Part shown: positions 57,070-64,000 of the stretch, in pieces | How positions within the stretch are numbered: position 1 is the stretch's first letter | Layout: each line of letters opens with the position of its first letter | Source: Effusibacillus dendaii | GTDB taxonomy: Bacteria > Bacillota > Bacilli > Tumebacillales > Effusibacillaceae | Reading direction: 5' to 3' | Assembly: GCF_015097055.1 (NCBI RefSeq) | Contig: NZ_AP023366.1 | Location: 1,402,501 to 1,466,500, forward strand | Length of the DNA: 64,000 nt | Translations under genes and position numbers: made by a program | Notes under the pieces: model-generated | What the model saw: the letters and a program-made list of their open reading frames with translations, nothing else | Database searches by the model: none | Told to the model about the DNA's origin: nothing

Positions 57070-57516
57070 GTGTTTAAAAAAGAAATCCCCGTTGCAAACG
57101 GAAAGGTAGATACGTTAATCGGTCCGAATACGACAATTGAAGGGAAAGTTCAGGCAACCGGAATTTTGCGGGTAGAGGGTCGCATCCGCGGCGAACTCGA
57201 ATCAGATGGAGACGTAATCATTGGCGAGAAAGGAGAAGTGCACGCCCACATCCATGCCCGGCATGTAACAGTGGCCGGGAAAGTGACAGGCAATATTTCG
57301 GCAGTCGGCCGTATGCATCTGGTGACAACCGGTTCGTTGGAAGGAGATATCGAAGCGACGACAATCGTAATCGAAGAAGGCGCATTTTTCAAAGGCAATT
57401 GTCGAATGGGCGAAACCGCTGCCGGAAAGGGCGGCTCCATGCAGAAGGAACATTTGGAATCCGCTTCCACACCGGTTTCGTCCAACGTTACAAGCACCTA
57501 TATACAAACATCCTGA
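57070..57516 (+). CDS. bactofilin
   Basis: 148 residues from a GTG at 57070 (GGGAGG upstream). Core DUF583 beta-helix: LIGPNTTIEGKVQATGILRVEGRIRGELE and repeating GxVxG units (HVTVAGKVTGNISAVGRMHLV). Ends flank the core as short disordered tails. Bactofilins polymerise without nucleotide and scaffold wall enzymes; the adjacent M23 peptidase is the likely partner. Its last 29 bases overlap the end of the convergent integrase fragment. Confidence 0.92.
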   Translation: MFKKEIPVANGKVDTLIGPNTTIEGKVQATGILRVEGRIRGELESDGDVIIGEKGEVHAHIHARHVTVAGKVTGNISAVGRMHLVTTGSLEGDIEATTIVIEEGAFFKGNCRMGETAAGKGGSMQKEHLESASTPVSSNVTSTYIQTS

Positions 57517-58243
57517 CGTTTACTTGGTATCCAGTACGGAAACGAACGACAGCCCGGTTCCTTTGCGATGAACCGCGAAGGGATCTAAACAGAACTTGCA
57601 TCCGCGCTCTCGTAAACAGTGCATTCCCATCCACAAACAAATAAGGTAATCGGTCCTTGCGGGTACGTAAATATTTGCGAATTACGTCTTTTAGTTTTCG
57701 ATTAAAAAATATGGGACGCGGTTTTTCCTCCCTATTGCCCCGAACCAGTACGTAGAGATCGTCCCAATTCACGTCCTCCTGTTTGATGCGCGCCGCCTCA
57801 ATCGGTCGAATTCCTGTCTCATACAAAAACGTGAACAACACCCGCTGCTTCAAATCCGGACAGAACAGAATCACTTTTCTCACTTCCTCAGCCGTCAAGG
57901 GGCGAGGCATCGACTGTAGATAAGCGGAACTGTTGGTGATCCAGCTCTCTGCATCTTCTTCCGCCCACCCGTTTGCAGTCAAAAAACGAAGAAAGACCAT
58001 TAGGTTACGTAACCGGCTGTAAATCGTCTCCATGCTTTTTCCGCTTTCCAACAGGTGTTTTCCAAATAATTCGCGATCCTCCTGCTGGAGTTGCGACAAC
58101 AGACGGTTCCGGTTTTGCAAAAATTCGGCCAGTGATTGAATTTCCACCGTGATGCCCTGAATTGTTCCGCTCTCTTTGCCCCAATTTTGCAAGTACGATT
58201 GAAAAGAACTTATCACTTGATCGTTTGTCTGTATGAACGGCAC
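57488..58243 (-). pseudogene. truncated tyrosine recombinase (XerC/D-like)
   Basis: The protein carries the N-terminal SAM-like domain (YLQNWGKESGTIQGITVEIQ...) and the start of the catalytic domain, with the Arg in TFLYETGIRPIEAARIKQ and the following KDRLPYLFVDGNALF segment. After LFRSLRG the sequence becomes unrelated (SSQRNRAVVRFRTGYQ), and boxes HxxR, H and Tyr are missing. No other frame restores them. The end overlaps the bactofilin end. The start codon is unclear: ATG 58294 lies inside a terminator and GTG 58243 has no spacing to its GGGAGG. Confidence 0.72.
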
Positions 58244-58280
58244 CTCCCGGTGCAAAATGACCCTGTTATTGTAAACCGAA

Positions 58281-58313
58281 AAGAAAAATACCATCCTGTC
58301 TTACAGGATGGTA
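58281..58313 (-). terminator. intrinsic terminator of the short YjcZ-type gene
   Basis: TACCATCCTGT / ACAGGATGGTA with a three-base loop, followed on the minus strand by TTTTTC. It lies 32 bases past the YjcZ stop. Confidence 0.9.
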
Positions 58314-58344
58314 CCCCTTACTTGTCACGACCCTGAAATCGGAA

Positions 58345-58452
58345 TTAGCAAGCCGGTGCAGCACCAGCGACCGGAACCAGCAAGAAGAACAGGACGAAGA
58401 TGATCAAGAATACAACTGCCCAACGGGTATAGCCGCCAAAGATTCCATACAT
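58345..58452 (-). CDS. YjcZ-type small sporulation-associated protein (35 aa)
   Basis: 35 residues: MYGIFGGYTRWAVVFLIIFV then LFFLLVPVAGAAPAC. It is the compact YjcZ form with a C-terminal Cys. GGAGGTGAACAGGT precedes the ATG. Its core nearly equals that of the 71-residue paralogue at 27894, which has a Gly/Tyr-rich tail instead. Such proteins are made in the mother cell or forespore and associate with membranes; exact roles are unknown. Confidence 0.85.
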   Translation of the reverse strand: MYGIFGGYTRWAVVFLIIFVLFFLLVPVAGAAPAC

Positions 58453-58641
58453 ACCTGTTCACCTCCTCGCATTTATACAATGCGGCATACATCTTGGTTG
58501 ACAGGTACAAATGCACAGAAAAAAGGGAAAATGGGCGTCCTTCCATAATCTTGCAGTCACTTTTACGAAACCTTTCGCTGGCTAAATTGTCTATTCTATG
58601 AAGCACGAACATGAAAGGAATAAACACGGGGGACAAGACGA

Positions 58642-59119
58642 ATGAACAGGACGGACAAAGAAACACAACTCGAAAGCTGGATGGAAGAATACGGAACAAC
58701 CGTCCTGCGAACCGCCTATTTTTTTGTAAAAGATCGGCACCTGGCGGAGGACATTTATCAGGATGTGTTCAGCCCGACAGTTACAGTGTAATCGTCTATC
58801 GGGTCCTGTTCCGGTCCCGATTGGCGTGGACGAAACGGCTGTAATTGAAAAAATCGGCCGTCCGCTTTCTGAATCGGATTTGATCGGGACGATTCAAGGG
58901 CAGAAAGTTGCGCCCCAAACACCTTTCTTGCAGAATCGGATTCGCACTGACGGACAGCCATTTGAACTGACTTCAGGCGTAACCGCGTACAAGTGGGAGC
59001 ATGCAGGAGTCCGCTGCCAACTGCAGACAAGAAGCAGCGATTCAAAACAAACGGCTGAACTTCTAAACTGTTTGCGGGAATGGGAGAATCTCAGACGGTC
59101 GACAGGATACTTGTTTTGA
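58642..59119 (+). pseudogene. remnant of an ECF sigma factor joined to an anti-sigma-like tail
   Basis: The ATG at 58642 begins MNRTDKETQLESWMEEYGTT and continues VLRTAYFFVKDRHLAEDIYQDVF, which is sigma region 2 (QDVF helix) of an ECF factor. At DVF the reading changes to SPTVTV and stops. A shifted frame from 58763 to 59119 reads PIGVDETAVIEKIGRPL to WENLRRSTGYLF, which looks like a separate soluble tail of an anti-sigma or effector protein. Most of sigma region 4 is lost. A deletion probably fused two genes out of frame. Confidence 0.65.
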
Positions 59120-59132
59120 TATATTATGTTTA

Positions 59133-59159
59133 CTGGCAGCCCCTCGGCTGCCAGGTTTC
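59133..59159 (+). terminator. terminator-like hairpin ahead of queD
   Basis: CTGGCAGCC-cctc-GGCTGCCAG, nine perfect pairs, followed by GTTTCT. It may end the decayed locus or attenuate the queDEC transcript. I found no preQ1-I aptamer match here. Confidence 0.6.
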
Positions 59160-59177
59160 TACAAGGAGGTTTGAAAT

Positions 59178-59597
59178 ATGAGCCAACCGTACCACACGCG
59201 AAAAGTCTCCGTGACCAAGATATTCACATTCGACTCAGCCCACCGGTTGGATGACTATATTGGAAAATGCGCCAATCTGCATGGTCACACATACAAATTG
59301 GAAGTGGAAGTCAAAGGTCGAACTGATCACCGTGGCATTGTCGTCGATTTCGCCGATCTAAAAAAAATCGTAACCGAACATATTCTTGCCAAATATGATC
59401 ATCAGTTTTTGAATGATCACCTTCCTTTCAACACAACGGCCGAGAATATGGTGGTATTCTTTTTTGAGACAATTGACACGTACGTAAACAAACTGGATTC
59501 GGCTCAGGACATCAGTCTGCAGCGTGTCCGCCTTTGGGAAACGCCGACTTGTTATGCAGAGATTACACGGGAGGATTTTGACCGTGAAAGTAAATGA
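59178..59597 (+). CDS. queD: 6-carboxytetrahydropterin synthase
   Basis: 139 residues. Zinc-binding His are in FDSAHRLDDY and NLHGHTYKLEV; the catalytic Cys lies in GKCANLHGHTY, and the second-half motif is LRLWETPTCYAEI. Converts dihydroneopterin triphosphate to 6-carboxy-5,6,7,8-tetrahydropterin, the first committed step of queuosine synthesis. First gene of the queDEC operon; the end overlaps queE by 14 bases. Confidence 0.94.
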   Translation: MSQPYHTRKVSVTKIFTFDSAHRLDDYIGKCANLHGHTYKLEVEVKGRTDHRGIVVDFADLKKIVTEHILAKYDHQFLNDHLPFNTTAENMVVFFFETIDTYVNKLDSAQDISLQRVRLWETPTCYAEITREDFDRESK

Positions 59598-60240
59598 AAT
59601 ATTCTTCTCGATTCAAGGGGAATCCGCTTCGATCGGTCTACCAACCATCTTTGTCCGGTTCACCGGATGTAATTTGCGTTGTACCTATTGCGATACGAAG
59701 TACTCGTATTATGAAGGGGAGTCGGATACGCCGGAAGGGATTTTGGAGAAAATACGTTCCTACGGCATAAAAAGGGTCTGCTTGACTGGCGGGGAGCCGT
59801 TAATTCAGCCCCGTACCGAGATGCAAAGGCTGCTCGATTTATTGGCAGCGGAAAACTATGAAGTTTCGATTGAAACGGACGGTTCCATCGACATTTCAAA
59901 ATTTCAGCTGCGCGGCAGGCAACGTTTTATTCTCGACATGAAAGTACCTTCTTCCGCTATGTCGAACCGGATGGATTTTGAAAATTTGAAACGGATCGTG
60001 CCTGAACGGGATGAAGTTAAATTTGTGGTGGGAAACCGGGAAGATTATGAATGGGCCAGAAACTTGATGCAGCAATATGAGTTGCAGCCGGAGAAAGGGT
60101 ATCAATTGATTTTTTCTCCAATATTCGGGGATATAACTTATCAGGAATTGGTGAGTTGGCTGCTGGAAGACCGGATTGACGTACGGTTTCAGGTACAGCT
60201 CCACAAAATTGTTTGGGATCCTGACTTACGAGGTGTATAG
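59584..60240 (+). CDS. queE: 7-carboxy-7-deazaguanine synthase
   Basis: 218 residues from the GTG at 59584 (GGGAGG upstream). Radical SAM motif FTGCNLRCTYCDTKYSYYEG, and LTGGEPLIQP. Converts 6-carboxytetrahydropterin to 7-carboxy-7-deazaguanine. The short length and the absence of an extra loop are typical of the Gram-positive type. Coupled to queD and followed two bases later by queC. Confidence 0.94.
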   Translation: MKVNEIFFSIQGESASIGLPTIFVRFTGCNLRCTYCDTKYSYYEGESDTPEGILEKIRSYGIKRVCLTGGEPLIQPRTEMQRLLDLLAAENYEVSIETDGSIDISKFQLRGRQRFILDMKVPSSAMSNRMDFENLKRIVPERDEVKFVVGNREDYEWARNLMQQYELQPEKGYQLIFSPIFGDITYQELVSWLLEDRIDVRFQVQLHKIVWDPDLRGV

Positions 60241-60242
60241 AG

Positions 60243-60953
60243 ATGACAGAAACAAATAAAGCGGTTGTGATTTTGTCAGGGGGTCTGGATTCAACCACCT
60301 GCATGGCGGTTGCACGGGATGCAGGATACGACGTGTGGCCGCTGACTTTTTTTTATGGTCAAAAACACTCGATTGAACTGGAGTCAGCCAAACGGGTAGC
60401 CGCCCATTACGGCTGTCAAGATCGTCATTTTATTGCCAATCTGAATGGAATCATTCGGGGTTCTGCGTTAACGGATGCAGATAAGGAAATCCCGGTCAAT
60501 CGATTGGAAACGGAGATGAGCAGCGAAATTCCGGTAACCTATGTACCGGCCCGCAACATCATTTTTCTTTCAATTGCTTTGTCGTATGCAGAATCGATTG
60601 ATGCGCAATCGATTTGGATTGGTGTCAACGCGTTGGACTATTCCGGCTACCCTGACTGTCGGCCTGAATTTATCGAATCGTTTCAGCAGGTAATTAATAA
60701 AGGAACGGTAGCCGGCGCGCACGGAAAAGGAATTCAGATTGAAGCGCCTTTGCAACATTTGACGAAAGCGGAGATTGTGAAACTGGCTAATCGGCTGCAG
60801 GCCCCGCTTTTGCATACGCATTCCTGTTACCAGGGAACGGATCCCGCTTGCGGTGTTTGCGACTCTTGCCAACTGCGGATCAAAGGCTTTCAGGAAGCAG
60901 GCGTAAGAGATCCGATCGAATATGCCATTCCAATTAACTGGGATGTGGTATAA
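60243..60953 (+). CDS. queC: 7-cyano-7-deazaguanine synthase
   Basis: 236 residues. PP-loop SGGLDSTTCMAVARDAGYDVW, and the zinc knuckle SCYQGTDPACGVCDSCQLR. Makes preQ0 from 7-carboxy-7-deazaguanine, ATP and ammonia. Last gene of the queDEC operon; queF is not in the window. Confidence 0.95.
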   Translation: MTETNKAVVILSGGLDSTTCMAVARDAGYDVWPLTFFYGQKHSIELESAKRVAAHYGCQDRHFIANLNGIIRGSALTDADKEIPVNRLETEMSSEIPVTYVPARNIIFLSIALSYAESIDAQSIWIGVNALDYSGYPDCRPEFIESFQQVINKGTVAGAHGKGIQIEAPLQHLTKAEIVKLANRLQAPLLHTHSCYQGTDPACGVCDSCQLRIKGFQEAGVRDPIEYAIPINWDVV

Positions 60954-61014
60954 TAAAATTCCATTGGCAATTTAACAAACAGAGGGACTATCCAGCGAAA
61001 GGAGGTACGTCAAG

Positions 61015-61467
61015 TTGAGTGAAGAAACGAAAATGATTTTGCAAGCGATGCGGGAATTCCATCAGGATTTAAAACAGGAACTTGCCCAGGTAAAGGAGGA
61101 ACTCCGCCAGGAGCTTGTCCAGGTGAAGGAAGAATTCCGCCAGGAGCTTGCCCAGGTGAAGGAAGAATTCCGCCAGGAACTTGCCCAGGTGAAGGAAGAA
61201 CTCCGCCAGGAACTTGCCCAGGTGAAGGAGGAACTCCGCCAGGAACTTGCCCAGGTGAAGGAGGAACTCCGCCAGGAACTTGCCCAGGTGAAGGAGGAAC
61301 TCCGCCAGGAACTTGCCCAGGTGAAGGAAGAGTTGCGGCAGGAACTGGGGCAAAGAATTGACGCTCTGGCTGAACAGATGAAAGAGGATATGGAGTACTT
61401 CACAGCCAAATTTTTTGAACATGACAGAGCGATTTTTAGTTTACAGCAGCAAATCAAGCGCATCTGA
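61015..61467 (+). CDS. coiled-coil protein with perfect 11-residue repeats (150 aa)
   Basis: TTG-started frame with GGAGGTACG upstream. Residues about 21-108 are eight tandem hendecad units (QELAQVKEELR); only three residues vary between copies. The flanks are MSEETKMILQAMREFHQDLK and a C-terminal QLHRAIFSLQQQIKRI-like helix. The regular hendecad gives a long, straight two- or three-stranded coil. Function unknown; it may be a scaffold or length-defining protein. Downstream of queC by 61 bases. Confidence 0.8.
   Translation: MSEETKMILQAMREFHQDLKQELAQVKEELRQELVQVKEEFRQELAQVKEEFRQELAQVKEELRQELAQVKEELRQELAQVKEELRQELAQVKEELRQELAQVKEELRQELGQRIDALAEQMKEDMEYFTAKFFEHDRAIFSLQQQIKRI
61075..61338 (+). 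repeat. 33-base tandem repeat within the coiled-coil gene
   Basis: Eight units of 33 bases (CAGGAACTTGCCCAGGTGAA ...), each encoding QELAQVKEELR or a one-residue variant. Units 4-8 are almost identical at the DNA level, indicating recent duplication in frame. Confidence 0.85.
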
Positions 61468-61551
61468 CTTTCCTCACCAAGTTTGCAACTCTCCACTTTG
61501 CTAGACTTCACGAAACATTAGATTGCAAATTCATCTATCGCATTACCGAAC

Positions 61552-61592
61552 GGGAACATCGCCAAACCGAGTTCCGTTTGGTTGATGTTCCC
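61552..61592. terminator. hairpin between the coiled-coil gene and glpQ
   Basis: GGGAACATC ... GATGTTCCC enclosing CCAAAC-cgagttcc-GTTTGG. There is no strong T tract on either strand. Possibly a shared 3' end structure for the convergent genes. Confidence 0.45.
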
Positions 61593-61598
61593 TGATAG

Positions 61599-62483
61599 TT
61601 AAGTGTTACCTTTTCGATTCAGTACCTCGTGTAACCGATCCGGATAATTGGTAAACAATCCGGTCACATGCCAACGGGCCATTTTTTCCATAGTCTTTTT
61701 TTCATTTACGGTGTAGACGTAAATTTGCATTCCGTTTGCAGTAACTTGCTGTACATATGCGCGGTCCATCATTTCACCATTGACGGCTACGCCGATTGCA
61801 TACTGCTTTATTGCCTGCAATTCGGCATCGGTCACTACCGCTGGAGTTTTGTATTCGATGAGTTGTACCAGAGGAACTTTACGATTCAGTTGATGCATTC
61901 TAAGCAGGCTGTCCCGGTTAAACGATTCGACGATAACTCTCGGGTTTTGGTCAACTCCATCAAGCAAGCCGTTTTTCTCCAATATTTGAAGCAGTTTTTG
62001 TTCGATTGCCGGGTACTTTTCCGGGGATTTCAGCTCAATAAAAAAACGGGCATTGCGACCGAACTTCGCAACCACTTCCTCAAAAGCAGGCACTGCCAGT
62101 CCCACATAAGCAGCTTTCGATTTATCCGGGTAAGCGTTGTTAAACCAACTCCCCGCGTCCAATCGCTTGATTTCAGCTAATGTATGGTCCTTCACATAAC
62201 CGGTTCCGTTTGTGGTACGATCTACCTTTTCATCATGCATGACAACGAGCACACCGTCTTTTGTCATCTGTACGTCCAACTCGATAAAATCTGGCTTCAT
62301 CGTTTGCGCCATCTCGTAAGCTGCCATCGTATTTTCCGGCGCATAACCGGATGCGCCGCGATGCGCTACATTATATATGCTTTGTTGTTTGGCCACAACC
62401 GTTTGCATGTGCAACAAACTGATCGACATTCCTAAACAGACTGTACCAATCAAAGTACAGGAACGCTTCCATAACCGCTCCAT
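61599..62483 (-). CDS. glpQ: glycerophosphodiester phosphodiesterase
   Basis: 294 residues with a signal peptide (residues 1-31, ending in VVAKQQ). GDPD motifs: VAHRGASGYAPENTMAAYEMA (His-Arg), DFIELDVQMTKDGVLVVMHDEKVDRTTNG (Glu, Asp, His) and FFIELKSPEK. Hydrolyses glycerophosphodiesters outside the membrane, releasing glycerol-3-phosphate. Monocistronic. Confidence 0.93.
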   Translation of the reverse strand: MERLWKRSCTLIGTVCLGMSISLLHMQTVVAKQQSIYNVAHRGASGYAPENTMAAYEMAQTMKPDFIELDVQMTKDGVLVVMHDEKVDRTTNGTGYVKDHTLAEIKRLDAGSWFNNAYPDKSKAAYVGLAVPAFEEVVAKFGRNARFFIELKSPEKYPAIEQKLLQILEKNGLLDGVDQNPRVIVESFNRDSLLRMHQLNRKVPLVQLIEYKTPAVVTDAELQAIKQYAIGVAVNGEMMDRAYVQQVTANGMQIYVYTVNEKKTMEKMARWHVTGLFTNYPDRLHEVLNRKGNT

Positions 62484-62699
62484 GCATTCATCCCCCTCAC
62501 GAAACCATTCTCTCTTCCTTGTTTTCTCCTGGCCATACAGAACTCCGCTTTATCATGTTGTCTAAAAACACAGTAGTTAATGCAAACATACCAGGAGAAA
62601 CGCCGTGGCCTTGTTACCCCCTGTCACATAACGTAAAAGAGGGTTGGTTCTGTATCAACCATTCTCTTGAGCATATCAAAACAGGAAGGAGGAATCAGC

Positions 62700-63011
62700 A
62701 TGTCTGCTGTATTGCGCCAACATTGCATGAGATATGTCGGCCAACGGGTAATTGCACACCATGTCGACGGAAGACTGTATCATGGGATTCTCCATTCGGT
62801 AACACACGACGGTATTTACATCCGCCCTCTGCCGGGAACCGGAGCCCGGAGAGCGACATTTGAAAACACCGATGCGGCTATAGAGTATGCCGATAACAGT
62901 GAATCAACCTCGGTGGACGCCGCTCCTGTATGGGGGGCTTTGTTTTTCATCCCGTTTGCCTTTCTTACTGGACTAGTTGCAGGTGCCGCCGCCTGGAGTT
63001 GGTGGTGGTAA
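62700..63011 (+). CDS. hypothetical small membrane protein (103 aa)
   Basis: 103 residues from the ATG at 62700 (GGAAGGAGG upstream). The first half (RYVGQRVIAHHVDGRLYHGIL) has an Sm-like beta pattern with HDGIYIRPLPGTG. A C-terminal membrane segment follows (ALFFIPFAFLTGLVAGAAAW). Unrecognised. It overlaps the GNAT gene by seven bases. Confidence 0.65.
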   Translation: MSAVLRQHCMRYVGQRVIAHHVDGRLYHGILHSVTHDGIYIRPLPGTGARRATFENTDAAIEYADNSESTSVDAAPVWGALFFIPFAFLTGLVAGAAAWSWWW

Positions 63012-63490
63012 AACGGAAAGGTCGGCCGATCCAAACCGCTGTGTTGCTGTTCCGCCCCCGCCGACCTTCTGATGATCCTTTTATTATCAAAGAATCGTTA
63101 GAAGCGATGCGGCAAAAATTTACTGCATCAACCGGTTTTCATTTAACAGAACAAACGATTCAACAGCAAATTCAAGCAAATGACACAATAACTATCATCG
63201 AAAAAAACGGTCGGCCGATCGGTTTTTATATGTATACGGTCTACCCGAATCGGACGATGTACTGGAGTTCATTGATCCTCGTCAACAGTGAGCAAAGCAA
63301 AGGAATCGGACGGCAGGTGGTACAACACATTGACAGGGAAGCCGCAAAGCTTGGGGTTCGGCTGATTGAGGGGCATGTACAGATAACCAACCAAAAAGCG
63401 CTTGCATTCTGGCTTCAGAACGGATTTCAAATCGATTCTCCCCCAATCAATGGCAATATCGCGATCAGTAAAATTGTCCGTATCGAGTAG
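63005..63490 (+). CDS. GNAT family N-acetyltransferase
   Basis: About 161 residues. GNAT motif A is SSLILVNSEQSKGIGRQVVQHIDREA (Q/R-x-x-G-x-G-R). The C-terminal motif B region is NQKALAFWLQNGFQID. The start is uncertain: GTG at 63002 or 63005, after GGAG, overlapping the preceding gene; the open frame begins at 62930. Acceptor substrate unknown. Confidence 0.8.
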   Translation: MVKRKGRPIQTAVLLFRPRRPSDDPFIIKESLEAMRQKFTASTGFHLTEQTIQQQIQANDTITIIEKNGRPIGFYMYTVYPNRTMYWSSLILVNSEQSKGIGRQVVQHIDREAAKLGVRLIEGHVQITNQKALAFWLQNGFQIDSPPINGNIAISKIVRIE

Positions 63491-64000
63491 GCCCATGAAT
63501 TAATTCATGGGTCTCTCACAGAACCGTACGTGCGGGTCATCGCATACGGCTCTTCCGCGATTATCCCCGCTGGGGATGAAGTTCATTGTAAATGTCGATC
63601 AGACTGCATAGACCGATATCCTTGAACCAAGTGTTCGGCAAATCAAAATTTACATGTGCTTCCCGTGAACTTCTCCATGCTGTCATTCTCAGCCGGGGAA
63701 GTTCATTTCCTTTCCAACCTCTGCACCTCCTCTCCCGGTGCAGTTTCCGTGTTTTCTTCCAGCTGCGGAGCTGCACCATACGTAGTCTTCTCCGAATCCA
63801 TGCATCATATCGGGTGAATATCTTCTTCGCATCGCTACGCCCGAAGTAGTTCCCCCAACCTCTGATGTATGGATTCAGTTTCTTCTTGACCAGCTGCTCT
63901 ACGTTGACCGTTTGGTTCCGACGTGTGATCTCCCGAACCCGTTCCTCAAACTTCTTGATCGCTTTGGTCGATGGGGTTATCCAACCCCCTGGTTTAAATT
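63491..64000 (-). mobile_element. group II intron, 3' part (extends beyond window)
   Basis: The intron-encoded maturase reading frame ends at 63561. Past its stop the minus strand carries domain V at 63519-63552 (GAGCCGTATGCG ... CGCACGTACGGTTC) and a domain VI-like hairpin at 63491-63512 (ACCCATGAATTAATTCATGG). The boundary of the intron is thus near 63491, one base after the GNAT stop. The 5' half is outside the window. Confidence 0.85.
63561..64000 (-). CDS. ltrA: group II intron reverse transcriptase/maturase, C-terminal part
   Basis: Partial; it enters from the right edge and ends at 63561. The visible ~146 residues include FKPGGWITPSTKAIKKFEER and LNPYIRGWGNYFGRSDAKK, the maturase X/GIIM domain (YIRGWGNYF), with basic RSWKKTRKLHRERRCRG and an end LCSLIDIYNELHPQRG. 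This matches LtrA-type maturases of bacterial group II introns. The reverse transcriptase domain lies beyond the window. Confidence 0.9.
   Translation of the reverse strand, partial: FKPGGWITPSTKAIKKFEERVREITRRNQTVNVEQLVKKKLNPYIRGWGNYFGRSDAKKIFTRYDAWIRRRLRMVQLRSWKKTRKLHRERRCRGWKGNELPRLRMTAWRSSREAHVNFDLPNTWFKDIGLCSLIDIYNELHPQRG

Noticed and set aside
59120-59177. preQ1 riboswitch upstream of queD
   Set aside because: The leader shows only a GC-rich hairpin; the preQ1-I conserved C-rich loop and A-rich tail are absent.
61075-61338. CRISPR-like 33-base repeats
   Set aside because: No spacers; the repeats are in-frame coding units.

Overview
The window looks like a chromosomal segment of an endospore-forming, low-to-mid GC Firmicute. 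Support comes from spore photoproduct lyase, a CotF-type coat protein, two YjcZ-type small proteins, a divergent-PAP2 protein, YwhD, YunC (DUF1805), YwfO, and a complete mtnE/mtnWXBD methionine salvage set of the Bacillus type. The nearest guess is Bacilli, Alicyclobacillaceae (Effusibacillus/Tumebacillus-like); this is inference from gene content only.

Region 1 (1-12753) is the right end of a prophage or integrative element that continues to the left. A long minus-strand early operon carries small phage proteins, an HNH nuclease, YopX, RecT and a YqaJ exonuclease, then a pentapeptide-repeat protein, an excisionase-like HTH and a BRO/KilAC antirepressor. It ends in a switch region (8450-10150) with two ribbon-helix-helix proteins around a palindromic operator and two divergent XRE repressors around an array of TGATAA-N5-TTATCA operators. 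Next come a 53-aa protein under a c-di-GMP-I type riboswitch, a membrane-anchored DEDDh exonuclease behind an SOS box, and the tyrosine integrase.

Region 2 (12754-41900) is core chromosome: SplB, an M42 aminopeptidase, a B12/radical SAM protein, a CoA-transferase, a GT2 glycosyltransferase, YwfO, a 3D-domain wall protein under a ydaO (c-di-AMP) riboswitch, an Arg/Lys decarboxylase, an NlpC/P60 protein, two EamA transporters, YwhD, DapF, an M16 peptidase, a Spx/ArsC protein, Dps and Lgt. It also holds the most striking result: two genes whose natural reading frame crosses an in-frame UGA exactly where a cysteine or selenocysteine is expected. One is a HesB/IscA-type protein (26053-26403). The other is a small protein with a Cys-Sec pair (40331-40624), resembling the CC/Se motif (seleno)protein family. 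Both have a hairpin just downstream of the UGA in the position of a bacterial SECIS. The organism is therefore predicted to make selenoproteins.

Region 3 (42053-43106) is a rearrangement scar where a beta-CASP/MBL fragment abuts an MCP signalling-domain fragment. Region 4 (43320-48174) is methionine salvage, mtnE then SAM-I riboswitch then mtnW-mtnX-mtnB-mtnD. Between the riboswitch and mtnW lie four short hairpins and one copy of a terminator-like repeat found three times in the window.

Region 5 (48229-57516) has RodA/FtsW-type proteins, a PabB-PabC fusion, an MBL hydrolase, ThpR, TcdA, a decayed actin-like gene, and an M23 peptidase paired with a bactofilin. Region 6 (57488-64000) has a truncated integrase, a YjcZ protein, a decayed sigma/anti-sigma locus, queDEC, a hendecad coiled-coil protein, GlpQ, a GNAT protein, and the 3' end of a group II intron with its maturase.
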